A stretch of 64,000 nt of DNA, from NCBI GenBank assembly GCA_965112735.1, contig OZ218952.1, positions 3,410,001-3,474,000 on the forward strand. The letters run 5' to 3'. A program made the position numbers and the translations under genes. Below, in pieces: positions 1 through 9,418 of the stretch. Below the pieces are notes generated by a model, which worked only from the letters and a program-made list of their open reading frames with translations, did no database searches and was not told the origin of the DNA. The stretch is from Phaeosaccion multiseriatum. Taxonomy: Eukaryota > Ochrophyta, other classes. Position 1 is the stretch's first letter. Every line of letters begins with the position of its first letter.

Positions 1-1270
1 TGCTGATGTTGGTGTGGCTGTTGGTGCCGCTGTTGGTGCTGATGATGGTGTGGCTGTTGGTGCGGCTGTTGGTTCTGATGTTGGTGTGGCTGTTGGTGCG
101 GCTGTTGGTGCTGATGTTGGTGTGGCTGTTGGTGCGGCTGTTGGTGCTGATGTTGGTGTGGCTGTTGGTGCCGCTGTTGGTGCTGATGTTGGTGTGGCTG
201 TTGGTGCGGCTGTTGGTGCTGCTGATGGTGTGGCTGTTGGTGCTGCTGTTGGTGCTGATGTTGGTGTGGCTGTTGGTGCCGCTGTTGGTGCTGATGATGG
301 CGTGGCTGTTGGTGCGGCTGTTGGTGCTGATGATGGTGTGGCTGTTGGTGCGGCTGTTGGTGCTGATGATGGTGTGGCTGTTGGTGCGGCTGTTGGTGCT
401 GATGTTGGTGTGGCTGTTGGTGCGGCTGTTGGTGCTGCTGATGGTGTGGCTGTTGGTGCGGCTGTTGGTGCTGATGTTGGTGTGGCTGTTGGTGCCGATG
501 TTGGTGCTGATGTTGGTGTGGCTGTTGGTGCCGCTGTTGGTGCTGATGATGGCGTGGCTGTTGGTGCGGCTGTTGGTGCTGATGTTGGTGCGGCTGTTGG
601 TGCTGATGTTGGTGTGGCTGTTGGTGCGGCTGTTGGTGCTGATGTTGGTGTGGCTGTTGGTGCGGCTGTTGGTGCTGATGATGGTGTGGCTGTTGGTGCT
701 GATGATGGTGTGGCTGTTGGTGTGGCTGTTGGTGCTGATGTTGGTGTGGCTGTTGGTGCGGCTGTTGGTGCTGATGTTGGTGTGGTTGTTGGTGCCGCTG
801 TTGGTGCTGCTGTTGGTGTGGCTGTTGGTGCTGATGTTGGTGCTGATGTTGGTGTGGCTGTTGGTGCCGCTGTTGGTGCTGCTGTTGGTGCTGATGTTGG
901 TGTGGCTGTTGGTGCTGCTGTCGTTGGTGCCGGTGTAGGAGCTGCCGTTGGTGTTGCTGTCGTTGGTGCCGGTGTCGGAGCTGCTGTTGGTGCTGCTGTC
1001 GTTGGTGCCGGTGTAGGAGCTGCTGTTGGTGCTGCTGTCGTTGGTGCCGGTGTAGGAGCTGCTGTTGGTGCTGCTGTCGTTGGTGCCGGTGTAGGAGCTG
1101 CTGTTGGTGCTGCTGTCGTTGGTGCCGGTGTAGGAGCTGCTGTTGGTGCTGCTGTCGTTGGTGCCGGTGTAGGAGCTGCTGTTGGTGCTGCTGTCGTTGG
1201 TGCCGGTGTAGGAGCTACCGTTGGGGGCCCTGTTGGAGCTGCTGTTGGTGCCGGTGTAGGAGCTGCCGTT
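1..1270. repeat. Hexamer/trimer-based coding minisatellite (APT repeats)
   Basis: Built from GTTGGTGCTGAT/GTTGGTGTGGCT-type 12-mers up to about 920. It then changes to a regular 39-bp unit (GTCGTTGGTGCC...GGAGCTGCT) repeated about eight times up to 1215. Variation is almost all in third codon positions of the minus-strand APT frame. Confidence 0.9.
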
Positions 1271-1830
1271 GTAACCTGGCGACGGGAGAGAGGAGGAGGA
1301 CAATACGGCAAGCAGGATGGGTGGAGTGAGAGAGCCGGAGAGGAGTGACAGCAGAAAAAAACCCTTGAACGGACAAAACGAGCGGGGCGGGGCAGCCTAT
1401 CAGCCACAAGGGGAAATTCATCGTTACCCACCGTGGCTGGTGCTGTTGGTGCTGCTGTAGGTGCACACACTATGCTTACGTTCCCACAGCAATCGCCAAA
1501 AGACACGCAAGCATCGTCGCTGTTGAGATTCAAGTGGGGGGGGGGGGGGCACCGGTTAAGAGCAGGTACGAGTCTATAGAGTCTGTAGTCACCGCGTGCC
1601 AAAGAGGAATGCAAGAGGAAGGCAAAGTTCCTTAAGTTGGGGCTCGGCGGGGCCCACCCACCCAACCCGTGTCACGCCTTGCCATCTCCCCCCCCCCCCC
1701 GTCTTTATAGTAATGCACACGGGAATGAACAAGAAGCAACATCCTCGGCAAATACACTAGCAAACAAAGCAAGGCAAAGGCAAAGCAAAGTACCCACAGC
1801 GCAACTCAACGCGGGTGCCCCCTCCCCCAT
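1..1830 (-). CDS. Secreted Pro/Thr/Ala-rich repeat protein, 3' part outside the window
   Basis: Two exons are proposed on the minus strand: 1830..1721 and 1519..<1, with a 201-nt intron (donor GTGTGC; acceptor after a C14 tract, CTCAACAG). Phase 2 joins cleanly. Exon 1 from the ATG at 1830 encodes a classic signal peptide with a Leu/Cys/Ala-rich core ending SVFA, followed by EDVASCSF. An in-frame ATG at 1908 is an alternative start. Exon 2 opens with a short Cys-rich stretch (ACVSFGDCCGN) and, after a basic linker, becomes (APT)n-type repeats such as AAPTPAPTT for at least 400 residues to the window edge. Such Thr/Pro stalks are typical of secreted, heavily O-glycosylated surface or wall proteins. 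The plus strand of the same repeat is also open (Val/Gly/Ala, 14..1348), but that frame has no signal peptide, no splice logic and a less natural composition. I see no enzymatic domain. Confidence 0.6.
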
Positions 1831-3566
1831 CCATACTCTGTGCTGCGTCCAGCTTGAGGAATCGGCGAGAGACAGGAATCGCGAAGGAAGGGAGGAAGGA
1901 GAAGCCATCCTTCCTTCCTTCCTTTTGCTCGACTCACCAAAAGCACCTGTTGCCTTCTGAGTCTGGGCCTACTGCTTGGTCGACTTTACCGCAGTCATCC
2001 AGCTCGCAGCAGAGAGGTGCGCAGCAGAGAGGAGGTTTACTGCATTCGTCCTCCACGAATGGATTACCTGAGGACGGGTCAAGGGGGGAAAGTGGGGGCG
2101 GCGGGGTGGAGAGGGAGAAGATGGGGGGGTGGGGGCAATGACGACACGCAGTGCTAAAGTTCATTACGTTGATCGTAGGCAATGAGGACACGAAGTACTT
2201 GAGCGTCTATTTCATAGCAGTGGCGCTCTCACTCTTCCACGTCAACCCGAACTGCCCTGTGAAGAAGCCAGGAGAGGAAGCCAGGAGAGGACTTGGTCCC
2301 TCCACTGGTGCATGTTCGCAAACAGGGCAACCCTAACCCTACCCCCCCCCCCTCGTTCCTACCGGCCCCTTCTTGTACGTGTGTTTACACATCACTCACC
2401 GTTCCCTTGTCCTTGCCCTGCCACAAGGCTGCTACGGCCGGTTGCCCAGTCTCCGGAGATGACAAGTGTGAGCACTAGTGGCAGTACACCCGACAACAAA
2501 GCCCTCCACGTTACGCAGCCCCGCCACCGGCGGGCCCTCCTGCCTGGGGAGCACGCTGCCCACCTATCCAACAACCCTCTAGTGCTTGAGACAGGCCCAT
2601 GTGGCTCGGGGCCTGCCTGTTCGGGCCCTCCTCCTCCTCCTCCGCCGCCCCCTCCTCCGCCTTCCCCGTACTCCCGCCACCATTCTCTGTGCTGTTGCCG
2701 CCGGCCCGGCAAAGGACGGTGAGCACCCCGTCCCCGTTTCCGGGTGAGGCCGCCCCCCTCGGCCATAGGAGGCTTCCCTGTTGCGCTCTCACTTTTCCGT
2801 CATTCACACTAGATCCGCCCCTCCCTCGAAATCCCCCCTCCCCCTCCCTCCAGCACAAGTGGTGGTGGATGCGAGTGGAGGCGACCCGAATGGGACTTGA
2901 ATACTCCCACGGGTGCCCTGTACGACTGCACAGCCCAAAGCTGCTCGAGCCTGGCAATCTCCCCCTCCTGTCACTGGCCACTCTGAGAGTCGGCCTTTTA
3001 GCTGGGCACGAATCGGCCAAAACCGCCTGCGCCAGCCGTGGACTGCGACTTTCGCTTCAGTTCGACCTGTAGCTTGATCCTACAGAGGCTCAAGGTGGCG
3101 AGACCTTGTTCTCGCTCCCCTACCACCAAATGGTGTTGGTCTCCGATGAGGTGATAGCTGACCGTCGGCAAATTTTAGGGCGAACGGGACCCAACCGGGA
3201 GTAGGATGTGGCCCAACTATTTGTATGTAGACTTTCCCCCCCCCCTCGTGTGCACCCAACCCACGAGAGCCCTCCTCTTGTCCAGAGCAGCGGGCGTCGG
3301 ATATCCCCCCCTCGTGGGCTCAATGAGTGCTCAAGTGGTGGTGGAAGGCTCCCTTTATACCATGGGACAGTAGCTGCTCTTTGGAGAAATGAGAAAAAGA
3401 ACGCAGCGGAAAATCGATATTGGCGATATAAAGTCGAGTTCATTGCCCTCCTTCCTTGCTCCGAGTATTCTGGCCAAGTGCCCTCCTTCCTTGCTCCGAG
3501 TATTCTGGCCAAGGTGCTTAGTAGTGACGGTGGGAGCGGTGGCCGCTTTAATACACAAGCAGGAGA
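1831..3566. other. Divergent intergenic region, no convincing gene
   Basis: This 1.7-kb stretch separates the secreted-protein gene (-) from the SPRY gene (+). It holds C-rich homopolymers, a CCT tract at 2628-2670 and several overlapping low-complexity ORFs without recognisable domains or splice logic. A 15-mer ACCGTCGGCAAATTT at 3161 recurs at 3792 inside intron 1 of the SPRY gene. The last 120 bp contain duplicated pieces of the SPRY first exon. Confidence 0.6.
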
Positions 3567-3627
3567 ATGGGGTGCTTGCAAAGTATTCTGGCCAAGGTGC
3601 TTAGTAGTGACGGTGGGAGCGGTGGCG
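3447..3627 (+). repeat. Local duplications overlapping the SPRY first exon
   Basis: A block reading CTCCTTCCTTGCTCCGAGTA then TTCTGGCCAAG occurs twice in tandem (about 3447-3478 and 3482-3513). A 45-bp block starting AGTATTCTGGCCAAGG occurs at 3499-3543 and again at 3582-3626, where it encodes residues 6-20 of the SPRY protein. The upstream copies are non-coding. Confidence 0.85.
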
Positions 3628-4886
3628 GCAGCGGCAGCAGCGGCACGGTCCAGCTGGCCGCGGCGCAGGAAATTGGCATGGGAGAGCGAGGCGTGGGTGT
3701 GAAGCAAGCACGGGGTTCAGCGGGCGGCTTCTTGGTTTCTGGGGAGGGTGTGGCACTGGCAGGTGGGCGCAAATCTTTGAGAGAGGAGAACACCGTCGGC
3801 AAATTTCGTCCTCGTCTCCCCCGACCCAAAGCGCCTCCCTTATCACGGTTTTTGTGGTGTATTGACTCCCTTCCTCCCCCCACCCCCTTCCTGCGTGTTC
3901 TCTTCTCCTGCAGGAGACTCGGTGGAGCAGGACTCTTCGTATTGGTGAGCGTTTCAGCCCTGCCATCAACCCGACCATCATCCCACGATCAAGCCTAATG
4001 CCCCCCCCCCCCTCAGGCTACGTCTCTGTTTGCTTACCACCATGTTTCCCCTTCCCTCATGGTTCCCCCCACCCGCCCTCCTCCCCTCCCTCCCTCCTTC
4101 TGTCCCTCAAGGGAGGTGAGGATAGCGAGCGCGGGCAAATTTTCCATCGGCGTGTGCGTGACTCAAAGCGCGGAAGCGTTGGCGAACGCTGCTACACTTG
4201 CCGACAGCAAGGATGGCATATATGTAAGTGCCGTCTCATCCCCGTCGGTGCTACCGAGGCCTTGTTTTCGTGAATCGGCACCACCCATCAGTGAACACTC
4301 TCCTCCTCGGACGCCTTATGGGCCCCGTTTCTCACAGCCTGTCTACTGCTGAACCCTCACGATTCCCCCCTCCCTTTGTCTTCCCATGCAGACGTTTACA
4401 GGCACGGCCATCGAGGCTGAAGGAGGAGGAGCAGCGCAGCCAGGGGACTCAGAGACGGCGCAGGCGAGCTTCTCGGTGGGGGAGTGGATCGGAATCACGG
4501 TGGACTTTACGACAATGCCCATGCTGACGTTCTCTAGAAAGGTGCGTGTGTAGTAAGCGGTGCTACTACTTGCCCGCTCTTATGTTTGTTTGGGGTACCT
4601 CGCACCCACTCGTGGCCAGAGGTACAGCCATACACACAGACATGGCAGGGTACTCTCTGCCGCTTATATACATGGTTCTCTGTGCTCATTCTTCGCTCTG
4701 CCCTTCCGACGATGGCAGGGAGAGCCTCTGGACGCTTTGTCCGTTAGCCGAGTGCGAGGTGTGACCTTCCCCGCCGTGGCGGTGAGCGACGGTGCGGCGC
4801 TGGAAGTGGTGTTTGACGGGCGAAGGCTGCAGGGCGTGCCACCGAGAGGTAGCCAGCCCCTCGTCAAGGCGATGAGCATGATTTGA
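3567..4886 (+). CDS. SPRY (B30.2-like) domain protein with MGC N-terminus
   Basis: Five phase-consistent exons: 3567..3762, 3914..3944, 4112..4223, 4392..4541, 4719..4886. The protein is about 218 aa. It starts MGCLQS, which fits N-myristoylation at Gly2 plus palmitoylation at Cys3 and so a membrane-attached protein. After a Gly/Ser linker the SPRY core begins DSSYWEVRIASAGKFSIGV, continues through SVGEWIGITVDF (the conserved G-D/E-x-IG-x-x-x-D strand) and ends PAVAVSDGAALEVVFDG. SPRY domains are protein-interaction folds; the partner is unknown. Exon 2 is only 31 nt. The 3' end is ambiguous: reading through gives GSQPLVKAMSMI and a stop at 4886. Use of a GT at 4849 with the acceptor at 4900 (52-nt intron with a TGATTTGATTGA branch-like tract) would extend the protein to 5163. 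Confidence 0.83.
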
Positions 4887-6021
4887 TTGATTTCGTGCAG
4901 GCTGCACCCACGAAGAGCTTGTGGATGGAGCCTCCCGCCTGATGGAGACAGCGCCCAACAGGAGCCTGGAGGTGGAGTCTGCCTGCCTGCCTGCCTTCAA
5001 CCGGACCGGAATGGGACCGGGGCCGAAGGAAAGGCACAGCGAACGAACGAACGAACGAACGAACGTCAGCCAAGCCAAGCACGCCATGAAGCTTTCAAGA
5101 AAGGAAGGCTCGTCGTTGTCTTGTCTTCACTCCCTTCCCCGGTGTTCTTCCTTCCCGGCCTGACGGAAGGACGGAGGTGGCGGTCAGGTAGAGCGATGCA
5201 CACACAGCAGGGTTGTGTGTGGTGGGGGGGTCCATGAGTCCTCGCTCACATCCTCAGCCGCCTGAAGAGTGTGTTAGTTTTGGGGGGTTACCTTCTTCCT
5301 TGGAAGAAGATTACGCAGAGGCTGCTTGCTTGGCCCCCCTCGCTCAGGCCTCATCAGGATTGGTGGCTTCAGAATGGAATCCCCTTCGTCCGATCAGAGC
5401 TTTAGGCTGCTTTGTTCCTTTGTTGGAGCATGGGGGGATCAGGGGATGGTCAAGACCGGCGTCGCGAACAAGGCCTCTAGCTCTCTGCCATTACTGGTGC
5501 TTCAGTTACTCCTCCTCAATGAAAGCATGAGAGATCATTGCTGTTGATATGCTATTAATGCATTGCGTGAGCTGTTTTTTTGTTTTTCGCGTGCGAGCGT
5601 AGCGAGTACGCTTTCTATCTTACCGTATGTGAGATGTTTCCTCTATTTCTCAAATTTCCCCCCCCCCCCCCTCCCTCCCCCCCCCCCCCCCCGTACCGAG
5701 CCCCAAATTTGGGCCATCGACTTTTCCGCCAAATTTTTCCTGAGCGCTCAGGAAGGGTATGTCCTGCGCTCTCAGCGCTCCGAGCACTTTGGGCAGAAAT
5801 TTGATGGCCATGGGGGGAAATTCATCAAATCGACCAAATCTTCACATAGAAATAGAAAGAGATACAGCTATCCCCAAAGCTCCACTCCGAGGAGCCCCGT
5901 GCGTCTGGATCCTTCCTTCTCTGTTGCTGCTGCTCCCGCGTCTCTGACTTCTACCTCTTCTCATATCGTACTCTTCCTGCGGCAAAACTGACCAGACTGA
6001 CCATGACAGTTGGATTAGCGT
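4887..6021. other. Intergenic, palindromes and a (GAAC)n microsatellite
   Basis: It holds the possible alternative last SPRY exon (4901-5163), a (GAAC)n tract at about 5040-5063 and C-rich homopolymers at 5660-5692. It also has perfect palindromes CCCAAATTTGGG (5702-5713) and CCTGAGCGCTCAGG (about 5739-5752). No other gene is supported. Confidence 0.6.
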
Positions 6022-6834
6022 ATGGCCTGCTGTGAGGAGGAGGGCACATCGGAGGGGTGGCTCATCCAGCCTGTTGACCCTGCTGACAACGACACTAACC
6101 CCAGCGGAGACGAGGACGAGGAGGATGACGTGGGGGACGAAGGGGACTGGTTGATAGCAGATCGTGTGGGAACAGCATTTCCTCAGCACTCTCTTCCACT
6201 TGCAGTAGCACCAGCAGTAGCACCGGCCCTAGCACCAGAAGACCTAGCACCAGAAGACGTCCACGCTGCAGCAGCCTCAGTCGAGGATGACAAGGCGGAT
6301 GAAGAGCTGCTGGCGCAGGTGAGGGCGGCCTCAGCCGGGGATGACAAGGGGGATGAAGAGCTGCTGGCGCAGGCGAGGGCAGATGTTGACAGCGCGGAAT
6401 GGGTCACGCGGCAGTGGTACAGACGTGTCAATTACCGTTCGCTCCGTCTGCAGCAGTGGGATGGGGACGACGACGGGCGCGTTGCGTTACAGCAAAGCCT
6501 CACCCAGGCTCAGTGCGCCTCACGGGAAGCTGAAAGTGCCCGTCTTTGGGCCATTTCTGCCCGAGCTGGTGCCCGCGCCCGCATCAGTGGCAGAGAGGCA
6601 GAGGACGCTCGGAACCGCCTCACACGACAAGCACGTGCACAACGCGTTGCCATCTCCAGAGCCACCAACATCGACTGTATTGGCATCTATGGGGGTCTCA
6701 CAGAGGAGCGGCTCCGAGTCGTTATTGGTGGGAAGGCGTTAGACAAGAGGAAGACAGAGGAGCAGCGGCTTCTGAGGCTTCAGGAGCTGACGCTTCAGAG
6801 GGTCAGAGGGGGGAGGGTAGTGCAACCAGGGTAG
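6022..6834 (+). CDS. Uncharacterised acidic protein, single exon
   Basis: A 270-aa intronless ORF from ATG 6022. Residues 25-50 are Asp/Glu-rich. The next part is an Ala/Pro segment (APAVAPALAPEDLAPED) followed by an imperfect internal duplication (DDKADEELLAQVRAA and DDKGDEELLAQARAD). The C-terminal half (about 125-265) is strongly helical and Arg/Ala/Glu-rich with coiled-coil character, and ends in a basic tail. I do not recognise a domain. The repeats and charge pattern suggest a nuclear or scaffold-type protein, but that is inference. The intact frame across low-complexity DNA and the sharp composition change at the stop, where a TG microsatellite begins, favour a real gene. Confidence 0.5.
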   Translation: MACCEEEGTSEGWLIQPVDPADNDTNPSGDEDEEDDVGDEGDWLIADRVGTAFPQHSLPLAVAPAVAPALAPEDLAPEDVHAAAASVEDDKADEELLAQVRAASAGDDKGDEELLAQARADVDSAEWVTRQWYRRVNYRSLRLQQWDGDDDGRVALQQSLTQAQCASREAESARLWAISARAGARARISGREAEDARNRLTRQARAQRVAISRATNIDCIGIYGGLTEERLRVVIGGKALDKRKTEEQRLLRLQELTLQRVRGGRVVQPG

Positions 6835-7320
6835 GAGGGTAATAAGTGTGAGAGGGAGGTGTGTGTGTGTGGGTGTGTGGGTGTGGGTGTGGGTGTGTGA
6901 GAGAGGATGCGTGTGAGTGTCCGTGCGTGTGTGTGTGTCTCTGTATGTGTGTCTCGGTGTATGTGTGCGTGCGTGCGTGTAAATAGATAACGTAAATACT
7001 TCGTCGTAAATAACTGTCAATACAAGCGGAAATTCCAACACAACGATTGATTGGGGGACAGCTGCCAACCCAGCACCTCAGCCATAGCAGCCAACCCAAC
7101 ACTCTCCATCCCCTCTGAGTTCGAAAGTTTTGCCCGGCAGGGTAGTCGTGGGAGAGAGAAAGAACTGAGGTATTTCTCTCGCACGCGACTATATGCTGGC
7201 ATACCCTATTATTTTCTTTTGTGAAGAAGCAGCTAAGAAACTTCAACTCAAACTAAAACTGATCACTGAGGGACAAGGGAACAAAACCTTACATCGAGTG
7301 GTGCTTCAAAAGAGAGCAAG
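6835..7320. other. Intergenic with TG-rich microsatellite
   Basis: An imperfect (TG)n tract runs from about 6858 to 6980. The sequence from about 6980 to 7320 is unusually A/T-rich for this window and probably contains the elongin C promoter and 5' UTR. No gene is seen. Confidence 0.6.
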
Positions 7321-7838
7321 ATGGAGGACGATTCGCCCGCGTGGGTGAAGATTTGCAGCTGCGATGGCGCGGAATTCTACGTGGATCGACAATGTGCCAT
7401 GATCAGCGGCACCATCAAGGCCATGTTGCAAGGTGAGAAACGAAAAGGAGGGGAGAGGAAACCCGAGAAGGAGTGGGGCTTGGGAAGGGAAGGAGGGACG
7501 AGCATGTCTACCTATCGCGATACTTATCTGGCATCTCTGTTAGCGACAAGGGGCGACTCCGAAAACAGGGAAACGTGTTCTCCTTCTCTTTGACGCCACC
7601 CGATGCTGCTGCTGCTGCTACTGCTGCTCTCATTCATTGCATACACATAGGCCAGTTTGCGGAGAGCAAGGGAGAGATTACTTTGATGGAGATTGACAGC
7701 AAGATTTTGGAGAAGGTGGTCAAGTACATGTACTATCGGGCGCGATACACCAACAGCACCACCAGGATCCCGGAGTTCGAGATAGAGCCGGAGCTCGCGC
7801 TTGACCTCCTCATGGCCTCCAACTTTTTGGACTTGTGA
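7321..7838 (+). CDS. ELOC: Elongin C (SKP1/BTB-fold adaptor)
   Basis: Two exons, 7321..7432 and 7651..7838 (phase 1 junction), encode 99 aa against about 112 in animals. The sequence is diagnostic: [20 protein letters not shown] (first BTB-fold strand and helix), [28 protein letters not shown] and the C-terminal [15 protein letters not shown]. Elongin C bridges BC-box substrate receptors and elongin B to cullin-2/5 ubiquitin ligases. With elongin A it also acts in transcription elongation. The usual loop between the SGTIKAML helix and the ITL strand is shortened, with the intron placed there. The start is unambiguous because the ATG directly precedes the conserved core. Confidence 0.96.
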
Positions 7839-8429
7839 AGCGCCGAGAGGGCTCGGGGTCGAAAGGGGGGGAGGACGGGTGCAAAAGGGAGAGCAGTGTG
7901 GTTTGCGTGGGGAGGATCAAAAAGCGAGAGCGAGATGGAGTGGGGGGAGGGGGGGACAGGGAAGAGGAGGAACAGCAGAAGCAGCAGCAGCAGTAACAGA
8001 TGCAGTAGTAGCAACACAGTCCCCGCTGCATCCAAAGGAGACAACAGCAATTGGGAGGGGCCATGGAAGTCAGTCTTCAGGGACGGGGAGAGGCAGTTTT
8101 CTTGTGCAGTGTGTGAAGGACCTCTCCGTGTCGTTCATTCACACTATGACCAGCGGTATCAGAAGGAGCGACAGGTAGTAGGAGGAGAATGGGAGGGAGG
8201 AGTAGCCTTGTAGCAGTCTCCCCTTTTCTTTCCTCTCGCCGACCTTGCGCAATCTCGGCTAGCCTGCTGCCCTCTGCTGGCATCTGGCTGCTGCTGCTGG
8301 TGGGACCCTCTCTCTCCCACCCCCTCTCCTCAGAGGCGATGATTTGTGGGTGCCCTTTGTGCGTGCACAGGGCATTGACAAATCATGGCTTCAGACGGAG
8401 TCCGGGGAGGCAGCCTGGTCTCATTTGCT
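7839..8429. other. Intergenic, purine-rich then CAG-rich, no gene seen
   Basis: The region contains a GA-rich stretch, a CAG/AGT-rich patch at 7975-8010 and an ATG at 8385 that opens a short frame into the first fold-back arm, ending at a GTAAGA donor-like site (8532). That frame may be a first exon captured by the inverted repeat, but no downstream exon could be matched. Confidence 0.5.
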
Positions 8430-8631
8430 GCCGCAGTGCGGGCCGAAACCGTGGCCGTCTTGGAGGCGACGAGGGGTCGCTGGGCGAATGGTGTTGCTGA
8501 TGACGAGCTACAGGGCTTCCTCGCGCATATACGTAAGAGGGGACAGCTGTCGGCTGGATCTGCAGCTCGTCATCACCAACACCACCCCTCGTCGCCTCCA
8601 AGACGGCCACGGTTTCGGCCCGCACTGCGGC
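8430..8631. repeat. Fold-back hairpin A (arms 8430-8513 / 8560-8631)
   Basis: The left arm starts GCCGCAGTGCGGGCC. The right arm is its reverse complement, perfect for the outer 48 bp and continuing after a 12-nt bulge with 22 of 24 pairs. The loop is 46 nt. The left arm lies in an open frame (AAVRAETVAVLEATRG); the right arm is the inverted copy. Confidence 0.95.
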
Positions 8632-8633
8632 TA

Positions 8634-8767
8634 ATACCTTTGCCTTTTGAACCCCGGAGCTGCTGAGCCTTCGAAAGGTTGAAGAACGGACCGTTAGCTT
8701 TTCCTGTGGTCGCGATCATAAACCTTTCGAAGGCTCAGCAGCTCCGGAGTTCAAAAGGCAAAGGTAT
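8634..8767. repeat. Fold-back hairpin B (arms 8634-8680 / 8721-8767)
   Basis: The arms are 47 bp with a single mismatch (GAACCCCGG against GAACTCCGG) and a 40-nt loop. Hairpin B begins three bases after hairpin A ends, so the two stand back to back. Confidence 0.95.
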
Positions 8768-9418
8768 AGCTTCTACCTTGCGCACAACTGAAGTGACAAA
8801 TGTGCATGCATGGGAAAATGCTCCGCTTGCCAAGAGGAGTGGGGGGGGGGTGATGCGACAGAAGCAGCCATAGCGGAGGGGAAGAAGTGGACGGGGGGGG
8901 CCTTGTGGGCACGGGGGGGAGAGCACTGGTAGTGGTAGGAGCAGGACAGCAGGGGGGCGGGGGCGGGGCTTAGAGGGAAGGTCGCCCTCCTCCTCCTCCT
9001 CCTCTGTGGCTGTTGTGTAGCAGGCACGTGCGTCGTCAATACTTCTTCACGTCAGTGCAGTTCATTACATCTTAACCCCCAAGGAACTGATCCCACGATC
9101 CGTATGTCCGTGTAGTGCGTGCGGCGGCTGCGGCTTTTGCTTTGTTTTGTTTTTTGAATGGTGTAAAAGTAGCATCACGTGCTATGCCGAACAGTGATTT
9201 GTCTCTCCTGGATTCCACAATACCCGCCAGAGTTGTGTGCCTCATCGACTTGTCAGAAAGAGTGGGTGGCGTCTGCAGGGCCAGGCCACCGCCAAGCGGC
9301 TTCGGATTGTGAACGTCGCCCGTGGATAAGCCGCCAAGTCCATTTCCCACGGGGGGGCGGAAGGTGGGACATCCAGTCATATGGTGGGATACCCAGTCAT
9401 ACATTGTACAGCTGTATC
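8768..9418. other. Intergenic, no gene seen
   Basis: Contains GGGGG-rich and CCT-rich patches and several overlapping short ORFs with no recognisable domain. It may include 3' sequence of the decayed PPR-SMR gene. Confidence 0.5.

Noticed and set aside
6-1348. Long plus-strand ORFs of Leu/Val or Val/Gly/Ala repeats
   Set aside because: They are shadow frames of the triplet-based repeat. The minus strand has a signal peptide, a phase-correct intron and a natural APT composition.
2327-2345. Telomere-like CAACCCTAACCCTACC
   Set aside because: Only two CCCTAA units in a C-rich context. No array and no subtelomeric structure.
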